The position numbers were made by a program, and so were the translations under genes. A DNA stretch of 64,000 bases from Burkholderia savannae (lineage in GTDB: Bacteria; Pseudomonadota; Gammaproteobacteria; Burkholderiales; Burkholderiaceae): contig NZ_CP013418.1 in assembly GCF_001524445.2 (NCBI RefSeq), forward strand, positions 992,001 through 1,056,000, given 5' to 3'. Within the stretch, counting starts at the first letter, position 1, and each line of letters starts with the position of its first letter. The notes under the pieces were generated by a model. It was not told where the DNA came from and ran no database searches. It saw only the letters and a list, made by a program, of their open reading frames with translations. Positions 35,003 to 42,972 of this stretch are shown piece by piece.

Positions 35003-35842
35003 ATGAGCTACAAGAGCATCCTGGTCCATCTCGACACGAGCGACCGCGCGCGCACGCGGCTCGAAACCGCGCTGACGCTCGCGCGTCAGTTCGGCGCCCA
35101 CCTGACGGCGATCTTCGCGATCTACACGCCCGAGCCCACGTCGTTCTACGTGATGGCGGGCACGGCCGACTACTTCGCCGACCAGGAGAAGCGGCGCGGC
35201 GAGAAGCGCGCGGCGCTCGAGCGCCTGTTCCATGCGGAACTCACGCGCGCGAACGTGCAGGGCCAGTGGATCGTCGCCGACGCGCGCGCGAACGACGCAG
35301 TGCCGCACTACGCACGCTACGCGGATCTCGTGATCGCCGGCCAGACCGATCCGGACGATCCGGAAACCTACGTCGACGACAGCTTCCCCGATACCCTCGT
35401 GCTGTCGGCGGGCCGCCCGGTGCTGCTGCTGCCGTACGCGGGCATGCCGTCCGCGATCGGCACGCGCGTGCTCGCCGCGTGGGACGGCAGCCGCGAGGCG
35501 ACGCGCGCCGTCCACGACGCCGCGCCGTTCCTCGCGCTCGCGACGAAGACGACGATCGTCACCGTCAACGGCGCCGCGCAGGAGCCGCCCGGTGCGCGGA
35601 TTCCGGGCGCCGACATCGCGCTCACGCTCGCACGGCATCACGCGAACATCGACGTGCGCGATCTCGAACGCTCGCGCGACTCGTCGATCGGCGACGTGCT
35701 GCTGTCGCACGCGTACGAATCGGGCTCGGATCTGCTCGTGATGGGCGCATACGGCCACGCGCGCTGGAAGGAGCTGATTCTCGGCGGCGTGACGCGCACG
35801 ATCCTGGCGTCGATGACGGTGCCGGTCCTGATGTCGCACTGA
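35003..35842 (+). CDS. tandem-domain universal stress protein
   Basis: A 279-residue protein with two UspA domains. The first (MSYKSILVHLDTSDRARTRLE, to about 150) lacks a clean ATP loop; the second ends in LLVMGAYGHARWKELILGGVTRTILASMTVPVLMSH, the GxxGH-type nucleotide loop. AAGGAGAACGAGCG precedes the ATG. Tandem Usp proteins help survival under anoxia and respiratory stress in pseudomonads and Burkholderia. The strong FNR box upstream supports low-oxygen control. It shares architecture with the gene at 36500 and is probably its paralogue. Confidence 0.92.
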   Translation: MSYKSILVHLDTSDRARTRLETALTLARQFGAHLTAIFAIYTPEPTSFYVMAGTADYFADQEKRRGEKRAALERLFHAELTRANVQGQWIVADARANDAVPHYARYADLVIAGQTDPDDPETYVDDSFPDTLVLSAGRPVLLLPYAGMPSAIGTRVLAAWDGSREATRAVHDAAPFLALATKTTIVTVNGAAQEPPGARIPGADIALTLARHHANIDVRDLERSRDSSIGDVLLSHAYESGSDLLVMGAYGHARWKELILGGVTRTILASMTVPVLMSH

Positions 35843-36005
35843 GCGGCGCAAGGCGCGCGTTCGCAGCCGCCCGAAGAGGCGCGCGGACGCAAGGCCGCGC
35901 GGGCGCGCATCGCGCGGCCCGCAGTTCGCGCTGGGTAATGGCCGTTCCGGCGCGCGATGTGCGACCGGAAACGGCCGAAAACGAAACGGGTGTTGGGAGA
36001 CAGAC

Positions 36006-36503
36006 ATGTATTCGATCATTCTTGTCGCGCTCGACGGCAGCGAGACGGCATCGCACGCGCTCGACGCGGCGCTGCAGCTCGCGGTCGACACGAACGCGCG
36101 GCTCGTGCCCGTCTACGTCGTCGACATGCCGGTGTTCGCGTTCGACACGCCGGGCTACGACCCGTCGATCCTCATCGACGCGTTCCGCGAGGAAGGCCGG
36201 CGCGTGCTCGACGACGCGCAGGGCCGGATGACGCGGCGCGGCGTCGCCGGCGCGCCGCGGCTCGTCGAGGTCGAGCCGCCGGGCGAGGACGTCGCCGAGC
36301 GCCTCGAGCGCGCGGCGCGCGAGATCGGCGCGAGCCTGATCGTGATGGGCACGCACGGCCGGCGCGGCGTCCGGCGGCTGATGCTCGGCAGCGTCGCCGA
36401 GCGATTGCTGCGGCACGCCCGCTGCCCCGTGCTGATGATTCCGGCCCGCAGCGCGCCGGCCGACGACGCGAACGCCATTCATCCGACGGAGGCCGTGAGA
36501 TGA
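36006..36503 (+). CDS. single-domain universal stress protein
   Basis: A 165-residue UspA protein: MYSIILVALDGSETASHALDAALQLAVDTNARLVPVYVVD, then SLIVMGTHGRRGVRRLMLGSVAERLLRHARCPVLMIP, which is the full G-x2-G-x9-GS ATP-binding signature. GGGAGA lies upstream. Its TGA overlaps the ATG of the next gene (ATGA at 36500-36503), so they are translationally coupled. No FNR-like box lies in the 163-bp gap after the first Usp gene, so it may be read from the upstream promoter. Confidence 0.93.
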   Translation: MYSIILVALDGSETASHALDAALQLAVDTNARLVPVYVVDMPVFAFDTPGYDPSILIDAFREEGRRVLDDAQGRMTRRGVAGAPRLVEVEPPGEDVAERLERAAREIGASLIVMGTHGRRGVRRLMLGSVAERLLRHARCPVLMIPARSAPADDANAIHPTEAVR

Positions 36504-37336
36504 AATTCAAGACTTTGCTCGTCCATGTCGACGACAGCCGCCAGAGCGACGCGCGCGCCGAGTTCGCGCTCGACCTCGCGCGGCGCTGGGACGCCCACGT
36601 GATCGGCCTGTACGTCGTGAGCCAGGATCTGATGCGGCCGCTCTTTCGCAGCGACGAAAGCCTGCGGCTCGCGGCGAACGAGGCGCAGCACGCCGCGCGG
36701 CGCGACGCCGCGCAGGCGCGCTTCACCGCCGCGGGCGCGCGCGCGGGCGTCGGCTTCGAATGGCGCGCGCCGGCCGGCCCGCCCACCGACGTCGCGACGC
36801 TGCATGCGCGCCACGCGGACCTCGTGGTGCTCGGCCAGCCCGATCCCGGCGACGACGCGGCACACATCGAGCCGCATTTCGTCGACGACGTCGTGATGAG
36901 CTGCGGGGTGCCCGCGATCGTGCTGCCGTTCACGGGCGCGATGCGCACGTTCGGCGAGAACGTGCTGGTCGGATGGGACGGCAGCCGCGAAGCCGCGCGC
37001 GCGGTCACCGATGCGCTGCCGCTCCTCAAACGCGCGCGCTTCGTGACGGTGGAGAGCGTGCTGCGGCGCCGCAAGACGGGCGCGGATCTCGCGCCCGCCG
37101 GCATCGACGTCGCGGCGTACCTCGGACGGCACGGCATCCAGGCGTCGTTCTCGGCGTCGGCGCACGTGCCGGGCGTCGAAACGGGCGCGGCACTGCTCAA
37201 CCGCGCCGCCGACCTGCATGCGGACCTGCTCGTGACGGGCGCATACGGCCACACGCGCACACACGAGCGCGTGCTGGGCGGCGTGACCCGGACGATGCTC
37301 GAATCGATGACGGTGCCGGTGCTGCTGTCGCACTGA
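36500..37336 (+). CDS. tandem-domain universal stress protein
   Basis: A 278-residue protein of two UspA domains, closely similar in plan to the gene at 35003: MKFKTLLVHVDDSRQSDARAE at the start, LVVLGQPDPGDDAAHIEPHFVDDVVMSCGVPAIVLPF at the domain junction, and LLVTGAYGHTRTHERVLGGVTRTMLESMTVPVLLSH at the end. The start overlaps the stop of the preceding Usp gene by four bases after a GACGGAGG site. A long hairpin follows its stop. Confidence 0.92.
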   Translation: MKFKTLLVHVDDSRQSDARAEFALDLARRWDAHVIGLYVVSQDLMRPLFRSDESLRLAANEAQHAARRDAAQARFTAAGARAGVGFEWRAPAGPPTDVATLHARHADLVVLGQPDPGDDAAHIEPHFVDDVVMSCGVPAIVLPFTGAMRTFGENVLVGWDGSREAARAVTDALPLLKRARFVTVESVLRRRKTGADLAPAGIDVAAYLGRHGIQASFSASAHVPGVETGAALLNRAADLHADLLVTGAYGHTRTHERVLGGVTRTMLESMTVPVLLSH

Positions 37337-37715
37337 CGCCGCGCCGTCACGGCGCCGGCGAGCGGCATGGTCGCCGGCGCCCCTGCGTCAGGCCGGGCCG
37401 GGAGCCCGGCGCCTGAGTTCGCCGATCCGGCGCCGGCCGATATGCGCGAAAAGGCTCGATTTCCGGCCCCGTTTCCGGTTGCCGTCCGTTGTCGTTCGTT
37501 GCCGTTCGTTCGTTGCCGTTCGTGCGCGGCGGGCGTTGCATAGGTTGCACATCGCATCGCCCGCGCGACTTTCGTCATATGCCGAAGCCGACGATTCGCA
37601 CGGCCGCCGCGCTCGGCGAATCAGCGGCTTCGCGACCGCGCGCCTTCGCTCGCCGCGCATGCCGTTTCCGCGGCGCACCATCCCAATGCGGCCGATCGCG
37701 TCGCGGCGATCCGCG
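37337..37715. other. intergenic stretch between convergent universal stress genes
   Basis: Apart from the hairpin at 37351-37381 it holds short CGTTCGTTGCCGTTCG repeats near 37485-37520 and no supported gene. Confidence 0.45.
37351..37381 (+). terminator. strong hairpin after the universal stress operon
   Basis: GGCGCCGGCGA (37351-37361) pairs with TCGCCGGCGCC (37371-37381), an 11-bp perfect stem with a 9-nt loop, 14 bp past the stop codon. There is no T-tract. Confidence 0.55.
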
Positions 37716-38174
37716 TCACGACGCGAGTTCGTCGTGGCGACGCAGCAGCACCGGCCGGTCCGCCATCCGGAGCAGCGATTCCGCCACGCTGCCGAGCAGC
37801 AGCCTGCGTATCCCGTGGCGCCCGCTCGTGCCCATCACGATCAGGTCGGCATCGGATTCGGCGGCCGTGCGCATCAGCACCGCCGCGACATCCTCGCCAT
37901 ACGAATCGATCGCTCGCACCGAGCCCTCGACATGCTGCTCCGCGAGCCGCCCCTTCGCGTCGGCGAGCACGCGGGTCGCGATGTCGGCCGCCGAGTTGTC
38001 GTCCCCCTGCGGCTCGACGTACGCGGCGTTGACGTCGACGAGCTGCGGCTTGTGCTCGACGACGCAAACCGCCGTCACCGTCGCGCCGAACGTCTTGGCG
38101 ATCTTGATCGCTTCGTCGAGCGCGACGCTCGCGCTGCGGCTGCCGTCGAGCGCCGCGAAGATTTTTTTGTACAT
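37716..38174 (-). CDS. single-domain universal stress protein
   Basis: A 152-residue UspA protein. It begins MYKKIFAALDGSRSASVALDEAIKIAKTFGA and carries the ATP signature IVMGTSGRHGIRRLLLGSVAESLLRMADRPVLL. GGAGG lies 8 nt before the ATG. It is transcribed leftward from a promoter region containing an FNR-like box at 38258-38271, and is divergent from the response-regulator region. It is the fourth Usp in a 3.2-kb stretch. Confidence 0.92.
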   Translation of the reverse strand: MYKKIFAALDGSRSASVALDEAIKIAKTFGATVTAVCVVEHKPQLVDVNAAYVEPQGDDNSAADIATRVLADAKGRLAEQHVEGSVRAIDSYGEDVAAVLMRTAAESDADLIVMGTSGRHGIRRLLLGSVAESLLRMADRPVLLRRHDELAS

Positions 38175-38229
38175 GGTCGACACCTCCGGAAAACCTCACT
38201 CGAATCGCGTGCGAGCACGCCCTGCCGAG

Positions 38230-38271
38230 AGTCTCGCGCGCCGCGAGCAGGCCACCGTTGACGAGGATCAA
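38230..38271 (-). promoter_or_regulatory. FNR/ANR-type box upstream of the fourth universal stress gene
   Basis: TTGACGAGGATCAA at 38258-38271. A weaker -10-like GAGACT (38230-38235 on the reverse strand) is centred 32 bp away. Confidence 0.65.
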
Positions 38272-38488
38272 GCGCGCGCTCGGGCACGCGCATGCGCCGG
38301 CACATTGCGCGCCGCGCATGCGGCGCTGCCGCATGCGCGGCACGCATTGCGTCAATCCCATTAGCCAAAAGCAATCAAATCGAGCACAATTTCGTCTCAA
38401 TATTGATGAAATGAGGCTGCGGCACTCTTGCGACTGCGTCCGAGCGTTCGGGACGCCGCGTCGCTGCCCGCCTCGACCGGGGAGGATC

Positions 38489-38755
38489 TTGACGACCGCT
38501 CATACGACGGTTCGAAACGAACGCGCGCACGCCGCGCCCGGCGCCGGTTCGCCCGCGCGGGCACGCGCCGCCGCATTCGCGGCTGCCGACGCCGGCACGC
38601 CTGGCGCCGGCTGGGCCACGCGCGCGCCGGCTGCGCCGGCCCGCACGCGCGGCGCGCGGCCGCGCGTGCGCACGGCGCCTCGCGCCATCGAAACCGCCGT
38701 CCGCCGGCCGCCTTCCCCGATGCAATCGATTCGACAGGAAGATTTCCACCCATGA
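38489..38755 (+). CDS. possible small leader or remnant gene coupled to the response regulator
   Basis: An 88-residue frame with a TTG start after GGGGAGGATC. Its TGA overlaps the ATG of the response regulator (ATGA at 38752-38755). The sequence is Ala/Arg/Pro-rich and matches no family known to me. The ribosome site and the coupled stop favour a real gene; the composition is against it. It could be the relic of a sensor-kinase C-terminus. Confidence 0.3.
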   Translation: MTTAHTTVRNERAHAAPGAGSPARARAAAFAAADAGTPGAGWATRAPAAPARTRGARPRVRTAPRAIETAVRRPPSPMQSIRQEDFHP

Positions 38756-39399
38756 TCAAGGTTCTGATTGCCGACGACCACGCGCTCGTGCGCGACGGCT
38801 TGCGCCACATCCTGCAGAACGCATCCGGCTTCGAGGTCGCGGGCGAAGCGTTCGACAGCGCGACGACGATCGCGCTCGTCCGCTCGACGCCCGCGCAGGT
38901 GCTCGTGCTCGATCTGTCGATGCCGGGACGCAACGGCGTGGAGCTCATCAAGCAGATCAAGGAAGAAAAGCCCGCGCTGCGCATCCTCGTGCTGACGATG
39001 CATGCGGAGCAGCAGTACGCGGTGCGCGCGTTCCGCGCGGGAGCGTCCGGCTATCTCACGAAGGAAAGCGCGAGCTCGGAGCTCGTCGGCGCGGTGACGA
39101 AGGTCGCATCTGGCGGCGTCTACGTGAGCCTCGCGATGGCCGAGCGCTTCGCGCAAAGCCTGAACGAGCCGGCGGAAACGCTGCCGCACCACCGCCTCTC
39201 GGACCGCGAATTCGATGTGTTCCGCCGGATCGCGTCGGGGCAGACGCTCACGCAGATCGCCGACGAGCTGTGCGTGAGCGCGAAGACGGTCAGCACGTAC
39301 AAGACGCGGATTCTCGAGAAGATGCAGATGCCGCACGAAGCGGCGCTCGTGCGCTACGCGCTGCGGCACAAGCTGATCGACGACCCGGACGAGGATTGA
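38752..39399 (+). CDS. NarL/FixJ-type response regulator
   Basis: A 215-residue two-component regulator. Receiver domain 1-120: Asp8-Asp9 acidic pair (LIADDHALVRDG), phosphoacceptor Asp54 (VLVLDLSMPGRNG), Thr82 and Lys104 (GYLTKESA). A LuxR-type helix-turn-helix lies at about 150-205 (LSDREFDVFRRIASGQTLTQ, then IADELCVSAKTVSTYKTRILEKM). No histidine kinase is adjacent, so its partner is elsewhere. Its place among oxygen-regulated stress genes suggests a redox or oxygen-responsive two-component system. Confidence 0.93.
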   Translation: MIKVLIADDHALVRDGLRHILQNASGFEVAGEAFDSATTIALVRSTPAQVLVLDLSMPGRNGVELIKQIKEEKPALRILVLTMHAEQQYAVRAFRAGASGYLTKESASSELVGAVTKVASGGVYVSLAMAERFAQSLNEPAETLPHHRLSDREFDVFRRIASGQTLTQIADELCVSAKTVSTYKTRILEKMQMPHEAALVRYALRHKLIDDPDED

Positions 39400-39498
39400 C
39401 GGCCGCCGCCCGGGCCGGCGCGCGGCGTCGATGCGGCGCTCCCACGCGCGACGGAGCCGCGGCACGCGGACGCGCGCCGTGTCTTGCCGTGCGCGGGC

Positions 39499-39735
39499 CT
39501 ACATGTTGAATGCTTTCGACATCTTCAGCTCGATCCAGGTCATGCCGGCGCGCAGCCCCTCGACCATCGCGTCGCGCTCGGTCGGAAATGTCCGGCCGTG
39601 CCGGAACGCGTGTTTGAACGCCCCGCCCGGCGCGCCGTGCATCACCTTGATGTCGCACACGTAACCGCCCGGCACCGGCGACGTCGTCACCTCGACCGTC
39701 CAGTCGCCATCCTGAATGTTGCCTGACAACGTCAT
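39499..39735 (-). CDS. conserved small protein, second gene of an FNR-box operon
   Basis: A 78-residue soluble protein: TLSGNIQDGDWTVEVTTSPV, a CDIKVMHGAPG segment, FKHAFRHGRTFPTERDAMVE and a closing WIELKMSKAFNM. It seems to be a small beta-rich fold with a C-terminal helix; I do not recognise the family with certainty. AGGAGA lies 6 nt before the ATG. It follows the DUF1488 gene by 60 bp on the same strand and probably shares its FNR-type promoter. Confidence 0.7.
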   Translation of the reverse strand: MTLSGNIQDGDWTVEVTTSPVPGGYVCDIKVMHGAPGGAFKHAFRHGRTFPTERDAMVEGLRAGMTWIELKMSKAFNM

Positions 39736-39795
39736 GTCGTTCTCCTGCCGAACCGGCCGCCGCGTCGCGTCGCGAAGCCGCGCGGCGCGCGGGCG

Positions 39796-40086
39796 CTACT
39801 CGTAAAGAAATCGAAAGAACCCGCTGTGCAGCAGGACCGGCTTGCCGCCGATCTCCGTGAGCATCCGCTGCGCGGCGTGCTCGATCTTCTTGCGGTGCAG
39901 GTTGAACGCCGCGAGCAGATCGTCCTCCTTCAGCGATTGCGCGCCGAAATGATCCTCGAGCGCCTCGGCCGTGATCGCGCACTGCACGTACGCCTCGTCG
40001 ACGAGCGCGGGAAACGCGACGACGAGATCGCGCGCGCAATATTCGGGCGGTGGATCCTGTGGAAACGAAACCTTCATGACCGACAT
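39796..40086 (-). CDS. DUF1488 family protein
   Basis: A 96-residue protein with the DUF1488 pattern: KVSFPQDPPPEYCARDLVVAFPALVDEAYVQCAITAEALEDHFG, then LAAFNLHRKKIEHAAQRML. The function is unknown in this family. AGGAGG lies 5 nt before the ATG at 40086; a second in-frame ATG is three codons later. An FNR-like box centred 86 bp upstream, with an ideal -10 spacing, makes it the first gene of a low-oxygen operon with the 78-residue gene. Confidence 0.82.
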   Translation of the reverse strand: MSVMKVSFPQDPPPEYCARDLVVAFPALVDEAYVQCAITAEALEDHFGAQSLKEDDLLAAFNLHRKKIEHAAQRMLTEIGGKPVLLHSGFFRFLYE

Positions 40087-40138
40087 GACAACCTCCTGTA
40101 GCCGCTGCCCGGCCGGGCAGCGGACCCATCGATGCCTC

Positions 40139-40179
40139 AGCATAGAGCCGCGGCGCCGCGCACGCTTGACCCACGTCAA
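40139..40179 (-). promoter_or_regulatory. FNR/ANR-type box and -10 of the DUF1488 operon
   Basis: TTGACCCACGTCAA at 40166-40179. On the reverse strand TATGCT (40139-40144) is centred 31 bp away, as in class II FNR promoters. Confidence 0.75.
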
Positions 40180-40200
40180 TCGGCCGCGCACGGCGCACGG

Positions 40201-40241
40201 TTGATCTGCGTCAACCCGCCGGCACGCCGCGCAACGATGAT
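40201..40241 (+). promoter_or_regulatory. FNR/ANR-type box and -10 of the gene at 40292
   Basis: TTGATCTGCGTCAA at 40201-40214, with GATGAT (40236-40241) centred 31 bp downstream. This box and the one at 40166 lie back to back, serving divergent genes. Confidence 0.7.
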
Positions 40242-40291
40242 CGTTTCATCGCTCGCGCCGGCGCCGCGAGCGTCGAACGATGGGGCGAGCG

Positions 40292-40741
40292 ATGACACTG
40301 AAAGCGAATCTCGAGGGCGTGCGCGACACGTATCGTCTGTGCTTCGTGCGCAGTCCGTGGGCCTATTTCACGTGCCTGCCGCTCGATCGCCAGTGCGGCG
40401 ACCGCTGGAGCGAGGCGCCTTACGAGCTGTACGCAGGGCCGCCTTACGGGGACAGTCCGGACCAGATCCTGCGCGTCGCGTTCGACGGCCCGCTGCTGCC
40501 GCCCGAGGCCGGGCGCGGCGCGCTCACCTGCAGCGTCGTCGACATCAACGAAGGGCTCGCGCCGTGGCTTCGGACCGAAAGCTATTTCGGCGGCGAGCCG
40601 CTGTCGATCGCCGCGGGCGCGACGCTCGGCACGTTCGTCGAGACGATCGAGAAAGCAGGCGGCACCGTGTTCATTCCGCTCGCGTGGGGAGAATTGCCGC
40701 TCGCGGACAAGCGCGCGCATTCGGCGGTGGAGCCGGGCTGA
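40292..40741 (+). CDS. hypothetical protein under an FNR-type promoter
   Basis: A 149-residue soluble protein starting MTLKANLEGVRDTYRLCFVR. It has WAYFTCLPLDRQCGDRW, YELYAGPPYGDSPDQILRVAFDGPLLPP, and a closing VFIPLAWGELPLADKRA. I do not recognise a family. An in-frame ATG at 40280 is possible, but GGGGCGAG lies before 40292. It has its own FNR-like box and is therefore probably expressed at low oxygen. Confidence 0.65.
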   Translation: MTLKANLEGVRDTYRLCFVRSPWAYFTCLPLDRQCGDRWSEAPYELYAGPPYGDSPDQILRVAFDGPLLPPEAGRGALTCSVVDINEGLAPWLRTESYFGGEPLSIAAGATLGTFVETIEKAGGTVFIPLAWGELPLADKRAHSAVEPG

Positions 40742-40968
40742 ACGGCGAGCCCGCGATTCGGGCAACCGGAATGCGCCGGGCGGGCGGGCCGCCGGCGATC
40801 GCTCTCGGCCCCGAACGCCGCGACAACTGAGCTCTTGCGACGATCGCGCCGCGCGCGGGCGCGGCATGGGCAAGCGCCCGGGTGCACGCATTCCTCGGCG
40901 AGCGCGCCGCTCGATGCGCAACACACGCCAGCGCGCACGCCGCGTGCAAAACGTGCGCTTCAATACGC

Positions 40969-41157
40969 TCAGCGCTCGTCCTTCGGCGTCGGATTGAGCA
41001 GCACAACAAACGCGGCGACGCCGAGCGACAGCGCGACCACGCCATAGAGAAATTCGGCGTTGCTGTCGAACAGCAGGCCGCGAACCGCCTCCATCATCCC
41101 CGCGAGCGAAATGAACACGGCGATGGTCGCGAGAACGACCCGATATTTGCGCACCAT
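40969..41157 (-). CDS. small two-helix membrane protein
   Basis: A 62-residue protein with two hydrophobic segments, VVLATIAVFISLAGMMEAV (about 7-25) and LYGVVALSLGVAAFVVLL (about 37-54), and charged ends (MVRKYR and PTPKDER). AGGAGA lies 7 nt before the ATG. It sits downstream of an FNR-like box centred about 139 bp upstream. Membership in the low-oxygen regulon is inferred from that box; the biochemical role is unknown. Confidence 0.72.
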   Translation of the reverse strand: MVRKYRVVLATIAVFISLAGMMEAVRGLLFDSNAEFLYGVVALSLGVAAFVVLLNPTPKDER

Positions 41158-41289
41158 GACGGTCTCCTGGCTTCGTGTGAGCGGCCGCTCGATCCTGCGC
41201 GGCCGCGCCGCCGGTGTCGTCACGCGCGATCGACGCTCGTGCTTCCTATCCAGCCTTTGCGTATGATCGCCCGTCGCGCGACGGCGGCC

Positions 41290-41303
41290 TTGACCTGAGT
41301 CAA
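41290..41303 (-). promoter_or_regulatory. FNR/ANR-type box upstream of the small membrane-protein gene
   Basis: TTGACCTGAGTCAA. No -10 sits at exactly 31 bp; GATCAT (41261-41266, reverse strand) is centred 33 bp away. Confidence 0.6.
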
Positions 41304-41517
41304 GCGCCGCCCGGGCGCGCGAACGTGCCGGGCGCAGCGTCGGAAACGCGCGTAGAAATGCGCCTCCACACGCGTAAAAAGCGAAAAGCGTCGCTGTACA
41401 ATGCACGGGCATCATCGCCGCGCCGCGCCCGCGCGAACGGGCGCGGACGATGCAATCGCCAACGCGCGCCGCGCGTTTGTCTGCGTCGAACGGCAACCGT
41501 AGCCTCGTGGGAGATTC

Positions 41518-42267
41518 ATGGATTCGGACATCATGCACATCGGCGGACGCATCCGCCGCCTGCGCCGCGAGCTGAAGAAAACGCTGCTCGAGATCGCCAC
41601 CGAGGCAAACCTGTCGGTCGGATTCCTGTCGCAAGTCGAACGCAACCTGACCGGCATTTCGATTTCTTCGCTCGTCAACGTCGCCAAAGCGCTGCGCGCG
41701 CCGCTTGCCGCACTCATCGACCAGCCCCGTCAGGATCAGCCGGATTCGCACCAGGGCAGCCGCGAGTCGTATTCGATCCGTCCGACGCAGCAGCGCTACG
41801 AGCGCCTGTCGACCACCTTCGCGGGCAGCCAGCTCAATGCGGTCAAGGTGTCGATGATGGAAGGCTACTGCTCCGAATGGGTCGCGCACGCCGGCGACGA
41901 ATTCGTGTTCGTGCTGTCGGGGCGCGTCCAATACACGGTCGGCAAGCGGGACTACCCGCTCGGCCCCGGCGATTCGCTGCACTTCAACGCGCACGAGCGG
42001 CATCGCGTCGTGAACGTGGGCAACGAACCCGTCGAGCTGATCGCGGTCGGCACGCTGCCGCTCTTCGGCGACGGACAGCCCGCGTTCCCTTCGCTGCCGG
42101 GCGAGCAGAAGCGGCCGCGCGCACGCGCGGCGCGCGGGAAGGTCGAGCCGACGCAGGCGCAGGCGCCTTCGACGCAAAAGGCCGGACGACGCAAGCAGGC
42201 GCCGGCCGCGCGCACGGCCGCGACGAACGGCGCCGTGCGTCGCGGCGCGAAGAAAACCGCCCGCTGA
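41518..42267 (+). CDS. XRE-family regulator with C-terminal cupin domain
   Basis: A 249-residue regulator. The helix-turn-helix is at 8-62 (GGRIRRLRRELKKTLLEIAT, then NLSVGFLSQVERNLTGISI), and a double-stranded beta-helix cupin at about 110-185 (HAGDEFVFVLSGRVQYTVG, then HFNAHERHRVVNVGNEPVEL). HTH-cupin proteins of this type (PuuR-like) sense small molecules such as amines or amino acids. The last 55 residues are an unusual Lys/Arg/Ala-rich tail that resembles histone H1-like tails and may give extra DNA affinity. Its target is not obvious; the FAD monooxygenase 705 bp downstream is a candidate. Confidence 0.9.
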   Translation: MDSDIMHIGGRIRRLRRELKKTLLEIATEANLSVGFLSQVERNLTGISISSLVNVAKALRAPLAALIDQPRQDQPDSHQGSRESYSIRPTQQRYERLSTTFAGSQLNAVKVSMMEGYCSEWVAHAGDEFVFVLSGRVQYTVGKRDYPLGPGDSLHFNAHERHRVVNVGNEPVELIAVGTLPLFGDGQPAFPSLPGEQKRPRARAARGKVEPTQAQAPSTQKAGRRKQAPAARTAATNGAVRRGAKKTAR

Positions 42268-42972
42268 ATGCCGAGCAAGCGATGCCGGCACGCCGGGGCC
42301 TATCCTTGTAGCGCGTGCGGGCTTCGATTCCGCGACGCTCGGGCGCGCGTCGCCGTTGAACGGCACGCGCGCGCACGGCAATCGCGCCCACCGCTCGCAT
42401 AACGCTCGGTCGTCCGTATCGCATCACGATTCGCATGCGGCTGAACGCATGCTCGAACGCGTCGCGCGACGCATGCGCTGCGTCATCGCGAATTTCCGCA
42501 TCAGCGATCAATTCAATCATCACATTCATTTCAATTTTAAAGAAATGAATCGCTATATTTTTCAATAATTCAAAACAAATAATCCGCCCCACCCTAAACG
42601 CGGTTCCCATTCAATTTTTATTTCCCGCCATCATATTTATTTGCATATTTTTTGCATCTTTAATACGATTTCCCGCGCGGACGGCGAGCGATGCATTCAT
42701 TTCGCGGCGCTCGATCGCCGGCCCGCCGTGGGAAGCTGCCTGTCGATCCCGGACGAACGCAACATTCATCGCGAACCGGATCGACAAGAATGCCGACAAA
42801 ATCGTATCAATCATTAATTTGGCGACTTAAAAATCACGAATAAAGCATCGTAAAAAATCGAAGCGGCACACGGATATCGCTCATAGACCCGCGTCGAAAT
42901 TCGCCTGATGGGGCCCGCTCGGTGCCGGGAAGCGCCGTCGACGGCGATCACTGGAAAAAAAACGAACCCACT
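42268..42972. other. 705-bp stretch with two A+T-rich patches
   Basis: The G+C content drops sharply at about 42490-42665 and 42800-42860 compared with all neighbours. A 67-residue frame at 42611-42814 on the reverse strand crosses it but has no recognisable motif. The patches could be a horizontally acquired scar, an H-NS target, or an extended promoter for the FAD monooxygenase gene. Confidence 0.5.

Noticed and set aside
35843..36005. A possible seventh FNR box before the second universal stress gene
   Set aside because: I found no TTGAY-N4-RTCAA match in this gap; the gene is probably read from the upstream promoter.
42611..42814. A 67-residue frame in the A+T-rich patch
   Set aside because: No ribosome site and no protein pattern; its length is easily explained by chance.
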